Part shown: positions 10,478 through 22,000 of the stretch, one piece after another | Position numbering within the stretch: the stretch's first letter is position 1 | How the letters are laid out: every line of letters starts with the position of its first letter | DNA from: Sternotherus odoratus | Taxonomy: Eukaryota; Chordata; Testudines; Kinosternidae | Direction of reading: 5' to 3' | Length of the DNA: 64,000 nt | NCBI GenBank assembly: GCA_032164245.1 | Contig: JAVMKO010000001.1 | Location: 248,939,644 to 249,003,643, forward strand | Notes under the pieces: model-generated | Database searches by the model: none | What the model saw: only the letters and a program-made list of their open reading frames with translations | Told to the model about the DNA's origin: nothing | Translations under genes and position numbers: made by a program

Positions 10478-10875
10478 GTAAATCTCATAGTTTTTTTTAA
10501 TTTTAAGTGTTTAAGTTTCTTCTAAACTCTGAGTGGGGCTGACGCATCTCTGTAAAACGTTAATCCACTGATATTTAAGATACGAACAAATTCCTGAGTG
10601 TTAGTATTAAGACTACTTCAAACATAAGTTCTACTAGTATCTGTGCTAAACATAATGGCACACTAGGTGCAACGTCTGCAATAACCAGTGGTTCTCAGGT
10701 GGGCCCGCCAACTCTATTAGCTATGAATCTACAGCATTAAAGAAAGAGTTAGAGTTAGCATGGCTCAATCTGCCTATGTCGGAAAGCACACTCCCAACTG
10801 CAGGGTAGACATATTCTAAGGCTAAGCCAATGAAAGGAACAGGCACATATTCGTGCTACACAGAGCTTTCACCTA

Positions 10876-11249
10876 CAGTAGCACCTCAGAGTTATGAACT
10901 GACTGGTCAACCACATCTCAATTGGAATTAGAAGTATGCAATCAGGCAGGAGAGACAAGAAGAAAAGAGAAAAAAGCAAATACTGTACAGTACTGTGTTA
11001 AATGTAAACTACTAATAAATAAAGGGGAAGTTTTAAAAAAAGATTTGACAAGGTAAAGAAATTGTTTCTGTGCTTGTTTCGTTTAAATTAAGACAATTAA
11101 AAGCAGAATTTTTCTTCTGCATAGTAAAGTTTCAAAGCTATATTAAGTCAATGTTCAGTTGTAAACTTTTGAAAGAACAACCCTAACATTTGTTCAGCAT
11201 TACAAACAACCTCCATTCCCAATGTGTTCGTAACTCTGAGATTCTGCTG
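10876..11249. mobile_element. Mariner/Tigger-like MITE in RGCC intron
   Basis: Ends CAGTAGCACCTCAGAGTTAT and the diverged inverse ATAACTCTGAGATTCTGCTG-type right end, with TA on both sides (10874-10875 and 11250-11251). The interior is AT-rich and has no coding potential. It resembles the 6080 family in layout but not in interior. Confidence 0.75.
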
Positions 11250-11312
11250 TACTTGCTCAAGTATTTTGCCCACCTTCCTTCATATTATCTGCATACATGT
11301 ATGGAGACCTAC

Positions 11313-12458
11313 TGTCACATTTCAGGGTGCAATCCAGGCCAGTAAGGGGTTGTCACCACCTTCCCCACAATCTTGGGTGCCTCACAATGCTGTGCTGTTG
11401 TAGCTCCAACTGGGCTGCTCACCAACAGCCTGCCAGCGTGCAAGCCATACCCTGAGTGTTTGTGTATAGCTACATCCCTGGTCCAGCAGCTCGGATCCAA
11501 GTAGCCTGTCAGCAACACACTAGTCACACTCTGACTTCCACAAGCATTGGTTACTATTTGTATCCCCAACACACTCCCAGACCTGAATTTTCCCAGACAC
11601 CTGTGGTCTGCACTGTCCAAGCCTCTCCTGGACAGTTCAGATATTAAAGGTCTGTTGCCTCTGTAAAGGGTCAATATTCAATTACTGCTTTAACTGGCGG
11701 TACCAAACAGTTCAGTTTAAACACAACACTGAATTAGTTTAGATTAAAAATAAAACAAGTTCATTTAACTACAAGAAGAGAGGTTTTAAGTGAGTACAAA
11801 TATATGGTATTAAATTCAGAAATGGTTACAAGTTTCTAGTAGCTGAAACTTAACAAGCTAGACTTGGTTTAAGGTAAAATTCTTATCACAGGTTCCCAGC
11901 AACATGGTTGAGCAATTTCTGAGATCAAGAGCTCCCCCCAAAGTCAAAGGGCTGGTTCCTTTGTCCTAAGTGAAAGAGAGCCTGGGGGTGTGTTTGTCCC
12001 TCACTTTTATAGTCCAGACACCATTTGAAATGCAAATTTCTGAGGATTACCCATAGATAAAGTTCATTACAACTGTGAGGAAACAAACATGGAGCCTCAT
12101 AGTGAAATAAGTTCCATGTTGTTGTTTGCTAAAATGCAGATGGATCTGTTCTTACCTTGTCAACGAATAGCCACTTGACAGGTGATTGCCAATCAACTTC
12201 GATGACACCTGGCCACAGGTGGCAGCTTGTCCTTTATATGTGAGAAACCAGTTTACTTCTTTCCCTGACTTGTCTGGTAAACACTCTTTAGTCATAATTT
12301 CAGTTTGTTCATAACTCTTAATATGGATTTTGTACACACAATACACAAGAATAGAAATGATCAGTGTGTTTTTTAAATTATACCCCACAAGGCATATTTT
12401 GTAGAAAGATTAGTACAATAGTGTGCAGGGTGTGAATACAGAGGTGCTCAGGGTCACA
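11313..12458 (-). mobile_element. Solo LTR (retrotransposon/ERV-type), 1.1 kb
   Basis: Starts TGTCACATTT and ends GGGTCACA, the TG...CA termini typical of LTRs. It is flanked on both sides by the 5-bp duplication CCTAC (11308-11312 and 12459-12463). There is no internal coding region, so the element was probably reduced by LTR-LTR recombination. Orientation is tentative: TGTGACCC on the - strand looks like the 5' end. It lies in the RGCC intron. Confidence 0.8.
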
Positions 12459-12463
12459 CCTAC

Positions 12464-13323
12464 CCATGTGTGAACACACATGCTGACATGCCATATATTT
12501 AATTTAAATTCTTTTCATAAACTAAGCTAAGGCAATATTAAGGCTGTGCAATTGAGCACCCATTTCAGGGAATGTGGAGGGATTTACTTAGGAGGAAAGA
12601 TAAAAAGCTACATATGTACAGTTTGATTAAGCTGTCTGTGGTGGTGCCGTCATAACCTTACAAATATCAGAAAGTTGTAATTCTTCTCTTTGTTGTTGAA
12701 CTATTTACCTTGGTACTAGGGGTAATAACGAGGAGTAATGGGATCCAATTCATCTGGCAGCAGATACTTAGCAAAGAATTAGACTGACTATCCAGAAGCT
12801 GTTTCTGAGAGCAAGGTTTATTTGATTGTGGAATAGTCTCTAGAAGGAAGTGATAGAAGCCACTTGCAATAATAAAAAACTGAATTGGACAGAATACAAT
12901 TTTATTTGTGTGTGTGTGTATGTATATAAAAATAACAATTCTTCACTACTAAGGAGTAGATATCTGAGTGATAGAAACAGCTTAACTTCTAATTTTTAAG
13001 GAAACAAAATGAGTTTTGCTCTGTCATCATGTGAATAACTCCCTAAAATAAAGGAATCAAAATGTTAGGCCAGATATTAGGACAGTCTTTTTTTTTTTTT
13101 TTTCCCTGAAGCATTTGGATATTGCAGGAGGACTATTAAACAAAGAGGTCAAGGAACCCCCTCTGAAGATAATCAAGATGAGATTAGATATTACTGGGAA
13201 TAATATTGGGAGTTGTCCTTCAAATTCAGGTGGTTTATAATGGCCTTTATTTGCCTCAGTGACAGAGACTTAACATTTTTTTCCACTTATAAACAGTGCT
13301 GACCTTACTCTCTCATTTTGCAG
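12464..13323. other. RGCC intron, no further feature recognised
   Basis: AT-rich sequence with a 19-base T run near 13089 and a short TG/TA-rich patch at about 12907-12930. It ends in the polypyrimidine tract and CAG acceptor of the next RGCC exon. Confidence 0.6.
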
Positions 13324-13386
13324 CAAAGCTTGGAGACACAAAAGAACTAGAAGACTTTATTGCTGATCTTGACAGGACACTAGCAA
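13324..13386 (+). CDS. RGCC: RGCC penultimate exon
   Basis: This 63-nt exon lies between a TCTCATTTTGCAG acceptor and a GCAA|GTAAGT donor. Its phase exactly continues the previous exon (G|CA gives Ala). It encodes [20 protein letters not shown], the conserved acidic C-terminal helix of RGC-32. The final base A starts a Ser codon finished in the last exon. The match to the family is close enough to make the identification secure. Confidence 0.95.
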
Positions 13387-14622
13387 GTAAGTAGATTCAC
13401 TTTGTGTGGTACCTTAAAAATGATGGAAGTCAAAGTATTTACAATACAAAATGTCAGCAGAGATGGATTTGGGGGTGAGAACAGTATTTTTACATAATTT
13501 CCTTTAAAATATGAAGTTCTTTTTCTTTTTTTTGTCATTTGTTGTGGAAGAAGTAATGGAATAGAACCTGAGGACGGATCTGCCTTGTCCATGTATTTCT
13601 ACATTTTATTCTCCTTAGTCTGCTTTTCCTGTCTGATAGTGTGATCTTATCCTACATAGATGCTCTCATTTATCCCCTCCCCTCCCTCCTTGTATATATT
13701 CCCACTTTTTAGCAGCCAAATTCAGCTTGCTTTTGTCTAACACTTTCATACATATAGCTTTTTTGGGCCATAAATCAAACCATATATCATGAAGTTTGCT
13801 TTGATAGTGCACCTATTATGCAAGCAAGAGTTCTTCAATAACTGATTCAACACTGAAAAACAGGCTTGTGTTTCATACTGCTATAAGTCTAAATAACTGG
13901 CCAGTAACTCTGAATGACTGGTATAAATGTAAATATTAGACTGCTGTCGTTGTCTTTACAAAATGATTATGGAAAGGAAGTCCATACCTTTTAAATTAAA
14001 AAAAATATCACTTGATCTAGTCTCTATTAAATACGGACCAAATTTGTCACTACTTGACAATCTGTTGTTCAATTACACTATTCTTTGGCTCTTCATCAGG
14101 CTACAGAAAAACACTTCTCTTTTTAAATATTGTGTTACATCTATTCCCCTTCTCACAGTTTGCCAGTGTTGTTCATTTGGGCCATGGTCTTGTATTCTTT
14201 TGCATGCAGAGTGTTGAGCCCACTGGGCCCTAAATAGGCATTATAGACAAAGAATGAAAGGTATAACACACATTTAAAAAAAAAATCCTTTGTTTTCCCT
14301 TCTTTGTATTTTTTAAGCCTTAGTTGATTTGCCTTGAGTTTAACTCAAGACAACTTCTTTTATGATTGTAAATTTGTGTTATGATCTCGCTTATTTGTGT
14401 TTAGCCTTTGCTGTCTTCTCACTTGTATCTTAATTCTGGCCTAGTTTCACTTATTTCAAGTATTTTCCTATTTACTATCTTTTTGCAATGGATCCATTCT
14501 AGAGTTATCCATTCTTTGCAGTGAGATTAAATTTATTAATCTGTAGACCCTTTTCAGAAGGGCAGAGACTCGGGAGATTTGGTATTCAAGAAAGACCGAA
14601 ACCCAAAAAGGAGAGTCCGATA
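13387..14622. other. RGCC intron, no gene seen
   Basis: AT-rich intron without recognisable exons or complete elements; only short spurious ORFs. Confidence 0.6.
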
Positions 14623-15201
14623 CAGTAAACCCTCGATTTAACGGACCTCGATTTAACGGACTTCGGATGCAACGGGCAAAATTTTTAAGCAAGTCTGATG
14701 CATCCAAAATCCATTTGTCACGGGCTGGCTGCCGGCTCCCGGCTGCCGCCCGGGTCACAACAGCGGGCGGGCTGGCTGCCGGCTCCCTGCTGCCGCCCGG
14801 GTCCAGGCAGCCGGCGGGCTGGCTGCCGGCTCCCTGCTGCCGCCCAGGTCCAGGCAGCCGGCGGGCTGGCTGCCGGCTCCTTGCTGCCGCCCGGGTCCAG
14901 GCAGCCGGCGGGCTGGCTGACGGCTCCCGGCTGCTGCCTGGGTCGGACCCGGGCGGGCTGGCTGACTGATCCCGGCTGCCGCTCGGGTCCCAGTAGCCGG
15001 GACCCCGGCGGGCTGGCTGACGGCTCCCGGCAGTCACCCGGGTCCCGGGAGCGGGCGGGCTGCGGAGCTGCCGCCCCGACCCTGTGGCGGTCGGGCTGCT
15101 GCTCTGACAGCTCGTTGTTTTTTTTATTATTAAATAACAGACTTTTTCATTTAACGGACACCCCCTCGCCCGAATTAGTCCGTTAAATGGAGGTTTTACT
15201 G
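14623..15201. mobile_element. Mariner/Tigger-like MITE with internal minisatellite
   Basis: Begins CAGTAAACCCTCGATTTAAC and ends GGAGGTTTTACTG, with flanking TA (14621-14622 and 15202-15203). Bases from about 14710 to 15070 are about seven GC-rich units of roughly 50 bp (GCGGGCTGGCTGCCGGCTCC). The Ala/Pro/Gly-rich ORFs here are products of that array. It is the inverted counterpart of the copy at 35355-36035. Confidence 0.85.
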
Positions 15202-15348
15202 TACACCCTTTTCTTTGGGTTTTTGCTGTTAGGGTTTTCACAGCTGTATTGCAGGTGACTTTCTTAGGCTGCCTGTTTCTTACTGACTTCATGAGATTGC
15301 CCATTTCCTAATGCAGGGCTAGTTGAGAGGGGGAATGCCACCTGCTGC

Positions 15349-15764
15349 CAGGGCCGGCGACAGAAATTTGGGGGGCCCCTACTCTGATCGTTTGGGGGCC
15401 CCCCCAGCCCAGCTGGCACTTCCCGCCCCCCCCCAGCTGACAGCGGCCGGGGGGCCCCCCAGCCCAGCCGCCCCCCAGCCCAGCCGGCGCTCCCCCCAGC
15501 CCAACTGCCCCCCCCCAGCTGACAGCGGCTGGCGGCAGCGCGGGGTCCTGCGGGAGCGCGAGCCGCCCTTGCTGCTCCCCCCCCCGCACTTTCTCCCCCG
15601 GACTCGCTCCGGAGGAGAGCCGCGCCGCCTCCCTGCCCCTTCCCCGCTCTCCAGGCCCGGCAACAAGGGGGGATGACTACGGGTACTGCTGTGTACCGGG
15701 GCCCCCCCTAAAGTCTGGGGCCCAATACAGCTGTATCCGTAGTACCCCCCTGTCGCCAGCCCTG
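15349..15764. mobile_element. hAT non-autonomous element (GGGCCGGCGAC family), copy 1
   Basis: Terminal inverted repeats CAGGGCCGGCGACAG and CTGTCGCCAGCCCTG. A perfect 8-bp target duplication CCTGCTGC lies at 15341-15348 and 15765-15772, the hallmark of the hAT superfamily. The interior is C/G-rich, with no transposase. Confidence 0.92.
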
Positions 15765-16204
15765 CCTGCTGCTGCTATAGTGCATTCTAATAAGCCAGTG
15801 GTCCATGGTTTTTCAACCTTGTCTTATTCATTCACAGTGTAACCACCTCTATTTTCACATGCCAGCTCTATCTTTGGCTCTGTAATGCAGTGAAAAACAC
15901 CAACTTCAGTCTTCTATTTCTATCACATATTTCGAGTTCGACTATATAGTTGGGGTTATGCAACAGCCTACACTTCCTTGTGTAAATGCCTTTTGATACC
16001 TCAGACACACATTAGAGCAGTGATTTTCTTAAACCTTTACAACTTTATAATCTTTACAATTTTTTGGCTTCTATATATATATATTTTGGCTTTCTCCCCT
16101 TTCATGTCAGTTTAAGAAATGGGACATCAAATATGACATTTTGTTGGTGAAATGTAATCTTGCTAAGTGTAGCATTTGGGATCTCTCATCTTTCATCTTT
16201 ACAG

Positions 16205-16590
16205 GTATGTGAAGGAAAGGGATTTTTGGCATCATCCCTGTCTACAGATAATTCCTTGGAAGATCCAGTGAAGACCTAGTACAATGGATCACTGAAAGCC
16301 GCTGCCATGTCTGACAACTGTCAACTTTGCTATCCAGCATATTCATCTTCTGAATATAACAATAGTCCCCTTCTCTAAGCATTCAACTGATGAAATCAGT
16401 TTTGTTACTTTGCAGCAGGCAGGATCAGATAACATAAATGTGCTGATACTATATTTTTTCTTTAAAATATAGCTTAAATTTTAATTTAAAATTGTTTTTA
16501 TGAAAATATATTTGTAATTTTATATAGTTGGAAACTTTAATGCTTTTAATATATTTTTGTATACAAATAAAACCTGAACTGAAATCTAGC
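16205..16590 (+). CDS. RGCC: RGCC last exon (8 coding bases plus 3' UTR)
   Basis: The exon follows a CATCTTTACAG acceptor. GT completes the split Ser codon, then ATG and the TGA stop at 16210-16212 give the C-terminus ...LASM, as in RGC-32. The remainder is 3' UTR. The canonical AATAAA at 16566-16571 and a following T/GT-rich stretch (16596-16612) place the cleavage site near 16585-16595, so the right edge is approximate. A second AATAAA-containing run lies at about 16705-16717. Confidence 0.9.
16566..16571 (+). promoter_or_regulatory. RGCC polyadenylation signal
   Basis: AATAAA about 355 bases after the RGCC stop codon, followed within 30-45 bases by a T-rich and GTGGGTTT element. Confidence 0.75.
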
Positions 16591-16894
16591 TGTCTAAAAT
16601 CTCTCTGTGGGTTTAATTTATTAAGTTTCAATCTTAAACTCATCTCAGTTCTTGAGAACATGAATCAAATTTTAAAATGTCTGCTAACTTATTTCATGAT
16701 AGGCAAAATAAAATAAAAATGCAGGCTTTATGGAAAACTTTACATTCTTCTCAACTAAAGGGCCAAAGTTGGTTAAATGTGAGTATTACATACTATGTTA
16801 CGTGCCTACTATAGGGAATAGAATAAATTGAGCCAAATGCTGATCTCACACTACAATAAGTTGGTATAATTCTGTGGACTTTAATACCCCTTAG

Positions 16895-16896
<2 letters not shown>

Positions 16897-16932
<36 letters not shown>
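16897..16932. repeat. (GT)18 microsatellite
   Basis: Perfect 36-base GT run directly before a hAT element. Confidence 0.95.
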
Positions 16933-16934
<2 letters not shown>

Positions 16935-16935
16935 G

Positions 16936-17364
16936 CAGGGCCGGCGACAGGGTGGTACAACGGGTACAGCTGTACCGGGCCCCGGACTTAAGGGGGGGGG
17001 GCCTTAAATCCGGGGCGGGCCCGGTACGCAGCTCTACCCCCTTGTCGCCGGGCCTGTGAGCAAGGCGCGGCTCAGGGCAGCCGCTGCAGCGCTCGTCAGC
17101 CCCCTCCCCCGGCATCCAGCAGCCTCCCCCCCGCCCCCCCTTTGCTTCTCCTGGCCGGGCCACGCGGCCAGAGCGCATGCGGGGGCCACGCAGCCAGAGC
17201 GCATGCGGGGGTTGGGGCCCGCGGGCGGCGGGAGACCGACCGGGGGGGAGGGGGCCGTGGGCGGCGGGAGACCGTCTGGGGGGGGGGCGCGGGCGGCGGG
17301 AGACCGGGGGGGGGCCCCCGCACAATCTGCGTACGGGGCCCCAAAATTTGTGTCGCCGGCCCTA
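16936..17364. mobile_element. hAT non-autonomous element (GGGCCGGCGAC family), copy 2
   Basis: Starts CAGGGCCGGCGACAG and ends TGTCGCCGGCCCTA. It shares TACAGCTGTACCGGGCCCCG-type sequence with copies at 15349 and 23047. The target duplication is not clean (TGTGTAAG left, TATCTAAG right, at a shifted offset). The interior is GC-rich with a short CGGGCGGCGGGAGACCG repeat. Confidence 0.8.
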
Positions 17365-17795
17365 TCTAAGAGACCCCTTAATGAACTTCCAAGCTTTGGT
17401 GATGTCACTTCAATGTTAATATTATTGAATGCACAACTCTAAATCAAACACTGATTGGGAGCCAACACGCTTAGGCCAAGATATTTAAAGGTGCTTAGGC
17501 CTTGCAACGCTGAGCGGAGCAATGCCTCAGTGACAATCCCATTGACTTTCAGTAAGATTTAGGCTCCTACGTACCGAAGTCACTTTTCAAAGTGTGACTT
17601 AGCCATGTATGTCACTTAGGGTCAGAGCCACACAGGTATTTAGGTAATTGCCTTTTTTGGGTGCCTGTGCCTTCCACTGCCTGTTAGGGACCTTAATTTT
17701 TTGCTTATCAGCATTTGCAAAGCCACCTAAGCATTGATGCTGCCCCACAGCTAGTGAGCCCTCACTGAAGAAGAGGCCTCAAGAAGATTCTCAAA
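17365..17795. other. No gene seen
   Basis: The segment at about 17460-17660 (TAGGCTCCTACGTACC, TTTTCAAAGTGTGACTTAG) has the look of an old amniote interspersed repeat, but I cannot name the family. Confidence 0.3.
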
Positions 17796-18040
17796 GTGGG
17801 TGGCGGAATCAGGGCCCCACACCACAGTCTCCCCTGTCTCCCCAGCAAAATGAAGTTACAAGCAGGGCAGGGGGTCTTGGGCTTCAGGAGGGTGGTGAAG
17901 CAGTGGAATGGGTTACCTAGGGAGGTGGTGGACCCTTCTTCCTTAGAGCTTTTTAAGGTCAGGCTTGACAAAGCCCTGGCTGAGATGATTTAGTTGGGGA
18001 TTGGTCCTGCTTTGAGCAGGGTGTTGGACTACATCACCGG
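17796..18040 (+). pseudogene. CR1 LINE ORF2 C-terminal fragment
   Basis: The + frame reads [17 protein letters not shown] and [14 protein letters not shown] before a stop. This corresponds to the extreme C-terminus of the CR1 protein (compare TVNLWNSLPEEAVKARTI in the copy at 38.1 kb). It is 5'-truncated and followed immediately by a hAT-like end. Confidence 0.75.
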
Positions 18041-18250
18041 TGGGCAAACTATGGCCTGCGGGCCATGTGAGCTCCTGGCTGGGGAGGCTCGCCCACAGGC
18101 CCTGGTCTGTAGCTCCTGCCGGCCAGTGTTGCAGCGGCATAGCTGGCTCTGGCGGGGCTGCGTGCTCCTGCGGGGCAGCGTGTTTAGCTCTGGCGGGCCG
18201 CGTGGAGCCAGACACATGGCTCTAAGCAGCATGGTAAGGGAGCCGGGTTA
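18038..18250. mobile_element. hAT-like 5' fragment
   Basis: ACCGGTGGGCAAACTATGG followed by CCTGCGGGCCATGTGAG resembles a hAT terminus. The right end was not found. The interior is GC-rich and non-coding. Confidence 0.45.
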
Positions 18251-19059
18251 GAAATGCTTTATCTCTGTAGTACATATTGGCTGAATATTGAGCAACTTTC
18301 TTAGGAAAAAGAATACTGCACTGACAGATGAATTGTACATAAAAGAAAAACAGACTATTACTTACTAAACTCAGTGCTCAAACTGAAAAATGTGTTTGGA
18401 GAACAGAAGTTGTAGAAACCAACCTCACTTACGTTCTCCCTCCCATCTGCCCATCACTTGACGGAAGGGTGTAGGATAAGTCAGGTCTAGGTAAATAAGT
18501 GTCTTCAAGTGAGCAGCTACAAGAGGATGTTTTCATACCATCATTTCAGGATGGGGTCCCTTCAAAAGGAAGGACTAGTACATAGTTAACCATTGTTCTC
18601 AGAAGCGGTTGTTTGCAGAAGTAAAATACACACACAAAGTCCTCCAGAAGGCAGAAGCAATCATGTCTGCAAATAATGCTTTTAACTGCCAAGCTGTGTA
18701 GTTCGAAAGCGTGTCCCTTTCACTGACAGAAGTTGGTTCAGTAAAAGATACTACCTCACCCACCTTGTCTCTCTAATATCCTGAGATCAGCACTGCAAAT
18801 ATTGTCTCTTTAAAGTCTTATCCTCCACTCTTGGCTTTCAGTGTGAAGCACGAGGAATTGAATATTAAAATGGGGAATATTCCACCTTCTGTGGAACTCT
18901 GAGGAAGTGTGGAGGGTTTGCTAGATGCAAACAACAGTTTTCTAAAACTGACCAGCTCAACAATCTGAAAGTTATTCCCATCTCTGTGGAGTCTGAGAAA
19001 AAATGGCTGTCTTATGTAAGGGTCATGTAATCTGAAGGGTTTGGGAATGTTAGGACATC
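18251..19059. other. No gene seen
   Basis: AT-rich unique-looking sequence. The long - strand ORF that starts in the array to the right runs into it at 18818 only by chance. Confidence 0.5.
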
Positions 19060-19067
19060 TGCTAGAC

Positions 19068-22000
19068 CAGCGGTCGCCAACCAGTGGTCCGCGAGAAAAT
19101 TTGGGTGGTCCGCGGAGCCGCAGCCGGAGGAGAGGGGCGGGGTCAGTAAGAGAGGCGAGCCGGGGAGGGGGAGAAGAGCGGAGACGGAGCCGGGGCCGGG
19201 AGAGAAGAGGCGAGCGGGGTGGGGAGAAGAGCGGGGCCGGAGACGGAGCCGGGGCCGGGAGAGAAGAGGCGAGCGGGGTGGGGAGAAGAGCGGGGGCCGG
19301 AGACGGAGCCGGGGCCAGGAGAGAAGAGGCGAGCGGGGTGGGGAGAAGAGCGGGGCCGGAGACGGAGCCGGGGCCGGGAGAGAAGAGGCGAGGGGGTGGG
19401 GGGGAAGAGCGGGGCCGGAGACGGAGCCGGGGCCGGGAGAGAAGAGGCGAGCGGGGTGGGGAGAAGAGCGGGGGCCAGAGACGGAGCCGGGGCCGGGAGA
19501 GAAGAGGCGAGGGGGTGGGGGGGAAGAGCGGGGCCGGAGACGGAGCCGGGGCCGGGAGAGAAGAGGCGAGGGGGTGGGGAGAAGAGCGGGGGCCGGAGAC
19601 AGAGCCGGGGCTGGGAGAGAAGAGGCGAGGGGGTGGGGGGGAAGAGCGGGGCCGGAGACGGGGCCGGGAGAGAAGAGGCGAGCGGGGTGGGGAGAAGAGC
19701 AGGGCTGGAGACGGAGCCGGGGCCGGGAGAGAAGAGGCGAGCAGGGTGGGGAGAAGAGCGGGGGCCGGAGACAGAGCCAGGGCCGGGAGAGAAGAGGCGA
19801 GGGGGTGGGGGGGAAGAGCGGGGCCAGAGACGGAGCCGGGGCCGGGAGAGAAGAGGCGAGCGGGGTGGGGAGAAGAGCGGGGGCCGGAGACGGAGCCGGG
19901 GCCGGGAGAGAAGAGGCGAGCGGGGTGGGGAGAAGAGCGGGGCCGGAGACGGAGCCGGGGCCGGGAGAGAAGAGGCGAGCGGGGTGGGGAGAAGAGCGGG
20001 GGCCGGAGACGGAGCCGGGGCCGGGAGAGAAGAGGCGAGCGGGGTGGGGAGAAGAGCGGGGCCGGAGACGGAGCCGGGGCCGGGAGAGAAGAGGCGAGCG
20101 GGGTGGGGAGAAGAGCGGGGGACGGAGACGGAGCCGGGGCCGGGAGAGAAGAGGCGAGCGGGGTGGGGAGAAGAGCGGGGGCCGGAGACGGAGCCGGGGC
20201 CGGGAGAGAAGAGGCGAGCGGGGTGGGGAGAAGAGCGGGGGCCGGAGACGGAGCCGGGGCCGGGAGAGAAGAGGCGAGCGGGGTGGGGAGAAGAGCGGGG
20301 GCCGGAGACAGAGCCGGGGCCAGGAGAGAAGAGGCGAGGGGTGGGGGGGAAGAGCGGGGCCGGAGACGGAGCCGGGGCCGGGAGAGAAGAGGCGAGGGGG
20401 TGGGGGGGAAGAGCGGGGCCGGAGACGGAGCCGGGGCCGGGAGAGAAGAGGCGAGGGGGTGGGGAGAAGAGCGGGGGCCGGAGACGGAGCCGGGGCTGGG
20501 AGAGAAGAGGCGAGGGGGTGGGGGGGAAGAGCGGGGCCGGAGACGGGGCCGGGAGAGAAGAGGCGAGCGGGGTGGGGAGAAGAGCAGGGCTGGAGACGGA
20601 GCCGGGGCCGGGAGAGAAGAGGCGAGCAGGGTGGGGAGAAGAGCGGGGGCCGGAGACGGAGCCAGGGCCGGGAGAGAAGAGGCGAGGGGGTGGGGGGGAA
20701 GAGCGGGGCCAGAGACGGAGCCGGGGCCGGGAGAGAAGAGGCGAGCGGGGTGGGGAGAAGAGCGGGGCCGGAGACGGAGCCGGGGCCGGGAGAGAAGAGG
20801 CGAGCGGGGTGGGGAGAAGAGTGGGGGCCGGAGACGGAGCCGGGGCCGGGAGAGAAGAGGCGAGCGGGGTGGGGAGAAGAGCGGGGCCGGAGACGGAGCC
20901 GGGGCCGGGAGAGAAGAGGCGAGCGGGGTGGGGAGAAGAGTGGGGGCCGGAGACGGAGCCGGGGCCGGGAGAGAAGAGGCGAGCGGGGTGGGGAGAAGAG
21001 CGGGGCCGGAGACGGAGCCGGGGCCGGGAGAGAAGAGGCGAGCGGGGTGGGGAGAAGAGCGGGGGCCGGAGACGGAGCCGGGGCCGGGAGAGAAGAGGCG
21101 AGCGGGGTGGGGAGAAGAGCGGGGGCCGGAGACGGAGCCGGGGCCGGGAGAGAAGAGGCGAGCGGGGTGGGGAGAAGAGCGGGGGCCGGAGACGGAGCCG
21201 GGACGGGAGAGAAGAGGCGAGCGGGGTGGGGAGAAGAGCGGGGGCCGGAGACGGAGCCGGGGCCGGGAGAGAAGAGGCGAGCGGGGTGGGGAGAAGAGCG
21301 GGGGCCGGAGACGGAGCCGGGGCCGGGAGAGAAGAGGCGAGCGGGGTGGGGAGAAGAGCGGGGGCCGGAGACGGAGCCGGGGCCGGGAGAGAAGAGGCGA
21401 GCAGGGTGGGGAGAAGAGCGGGGGCCGGAGACGGAGCCAGGGCCGGGAGAGAAGAGGCGAGGGGGTGGGGGGGAAGAGCGGGGCCAGAGACGGAGCCGGG
21501 GCCGGGAGAGAAGAGGCGAGCGGGGTGGGGAGAAGAGCGGGGGCTGGAGACGGAGCCGGGGCCGGGAGAGAAGAGGCGAGCGGGGTGGGGAGAAGAGCGG
21601 GGCCGGAGACGGAGCCGGGTCCGGGAGAGAAGAGGCGAGGGGGTGGGGGGAAAGAAGAGCGAGAGCGGAGCTGGGAGGGGAGAGGAGGCAAGCCGGAGGG
21701 GGGGGGGAGGTAAGTGGCGGGAGCCCCGCATGCCTGCCGGGGAACAGGGTGCTTTCCCACTTTGCAGGGAATAGCTACCATCATCTCTATTTTTAAATTA
21801 GCAAATTGATTTTAAATAGTTTTCAGGGTATTTAAAAACTTTTTTCTGTAATAAATGAAAGAGTAGTGATATTTAGATGAGTTGTGTGCCAGGAAGAGAA
21901 AACCACCAAACAAGGACCTAAAGCGATTTTGAAAAGGGAATGGGGGGGCGGGGGGGCAGAGGCGCAAGGTAAAATTTTTGCCAAGTTTGCTATTTTATAG

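Noticed and set aside
14468..15304. 278-codon - strand ORF
   Set aside because: It spans a MITE array and its two inverted ends; composition follows the repeat units.
18818..21784. Five overlapping ORFs of 740-988 codons on both strands
   Set aside because: All are translations of the 59-60-bp array inside a hAT element; they are simultaneous in many frames, low complexity and lack domains.
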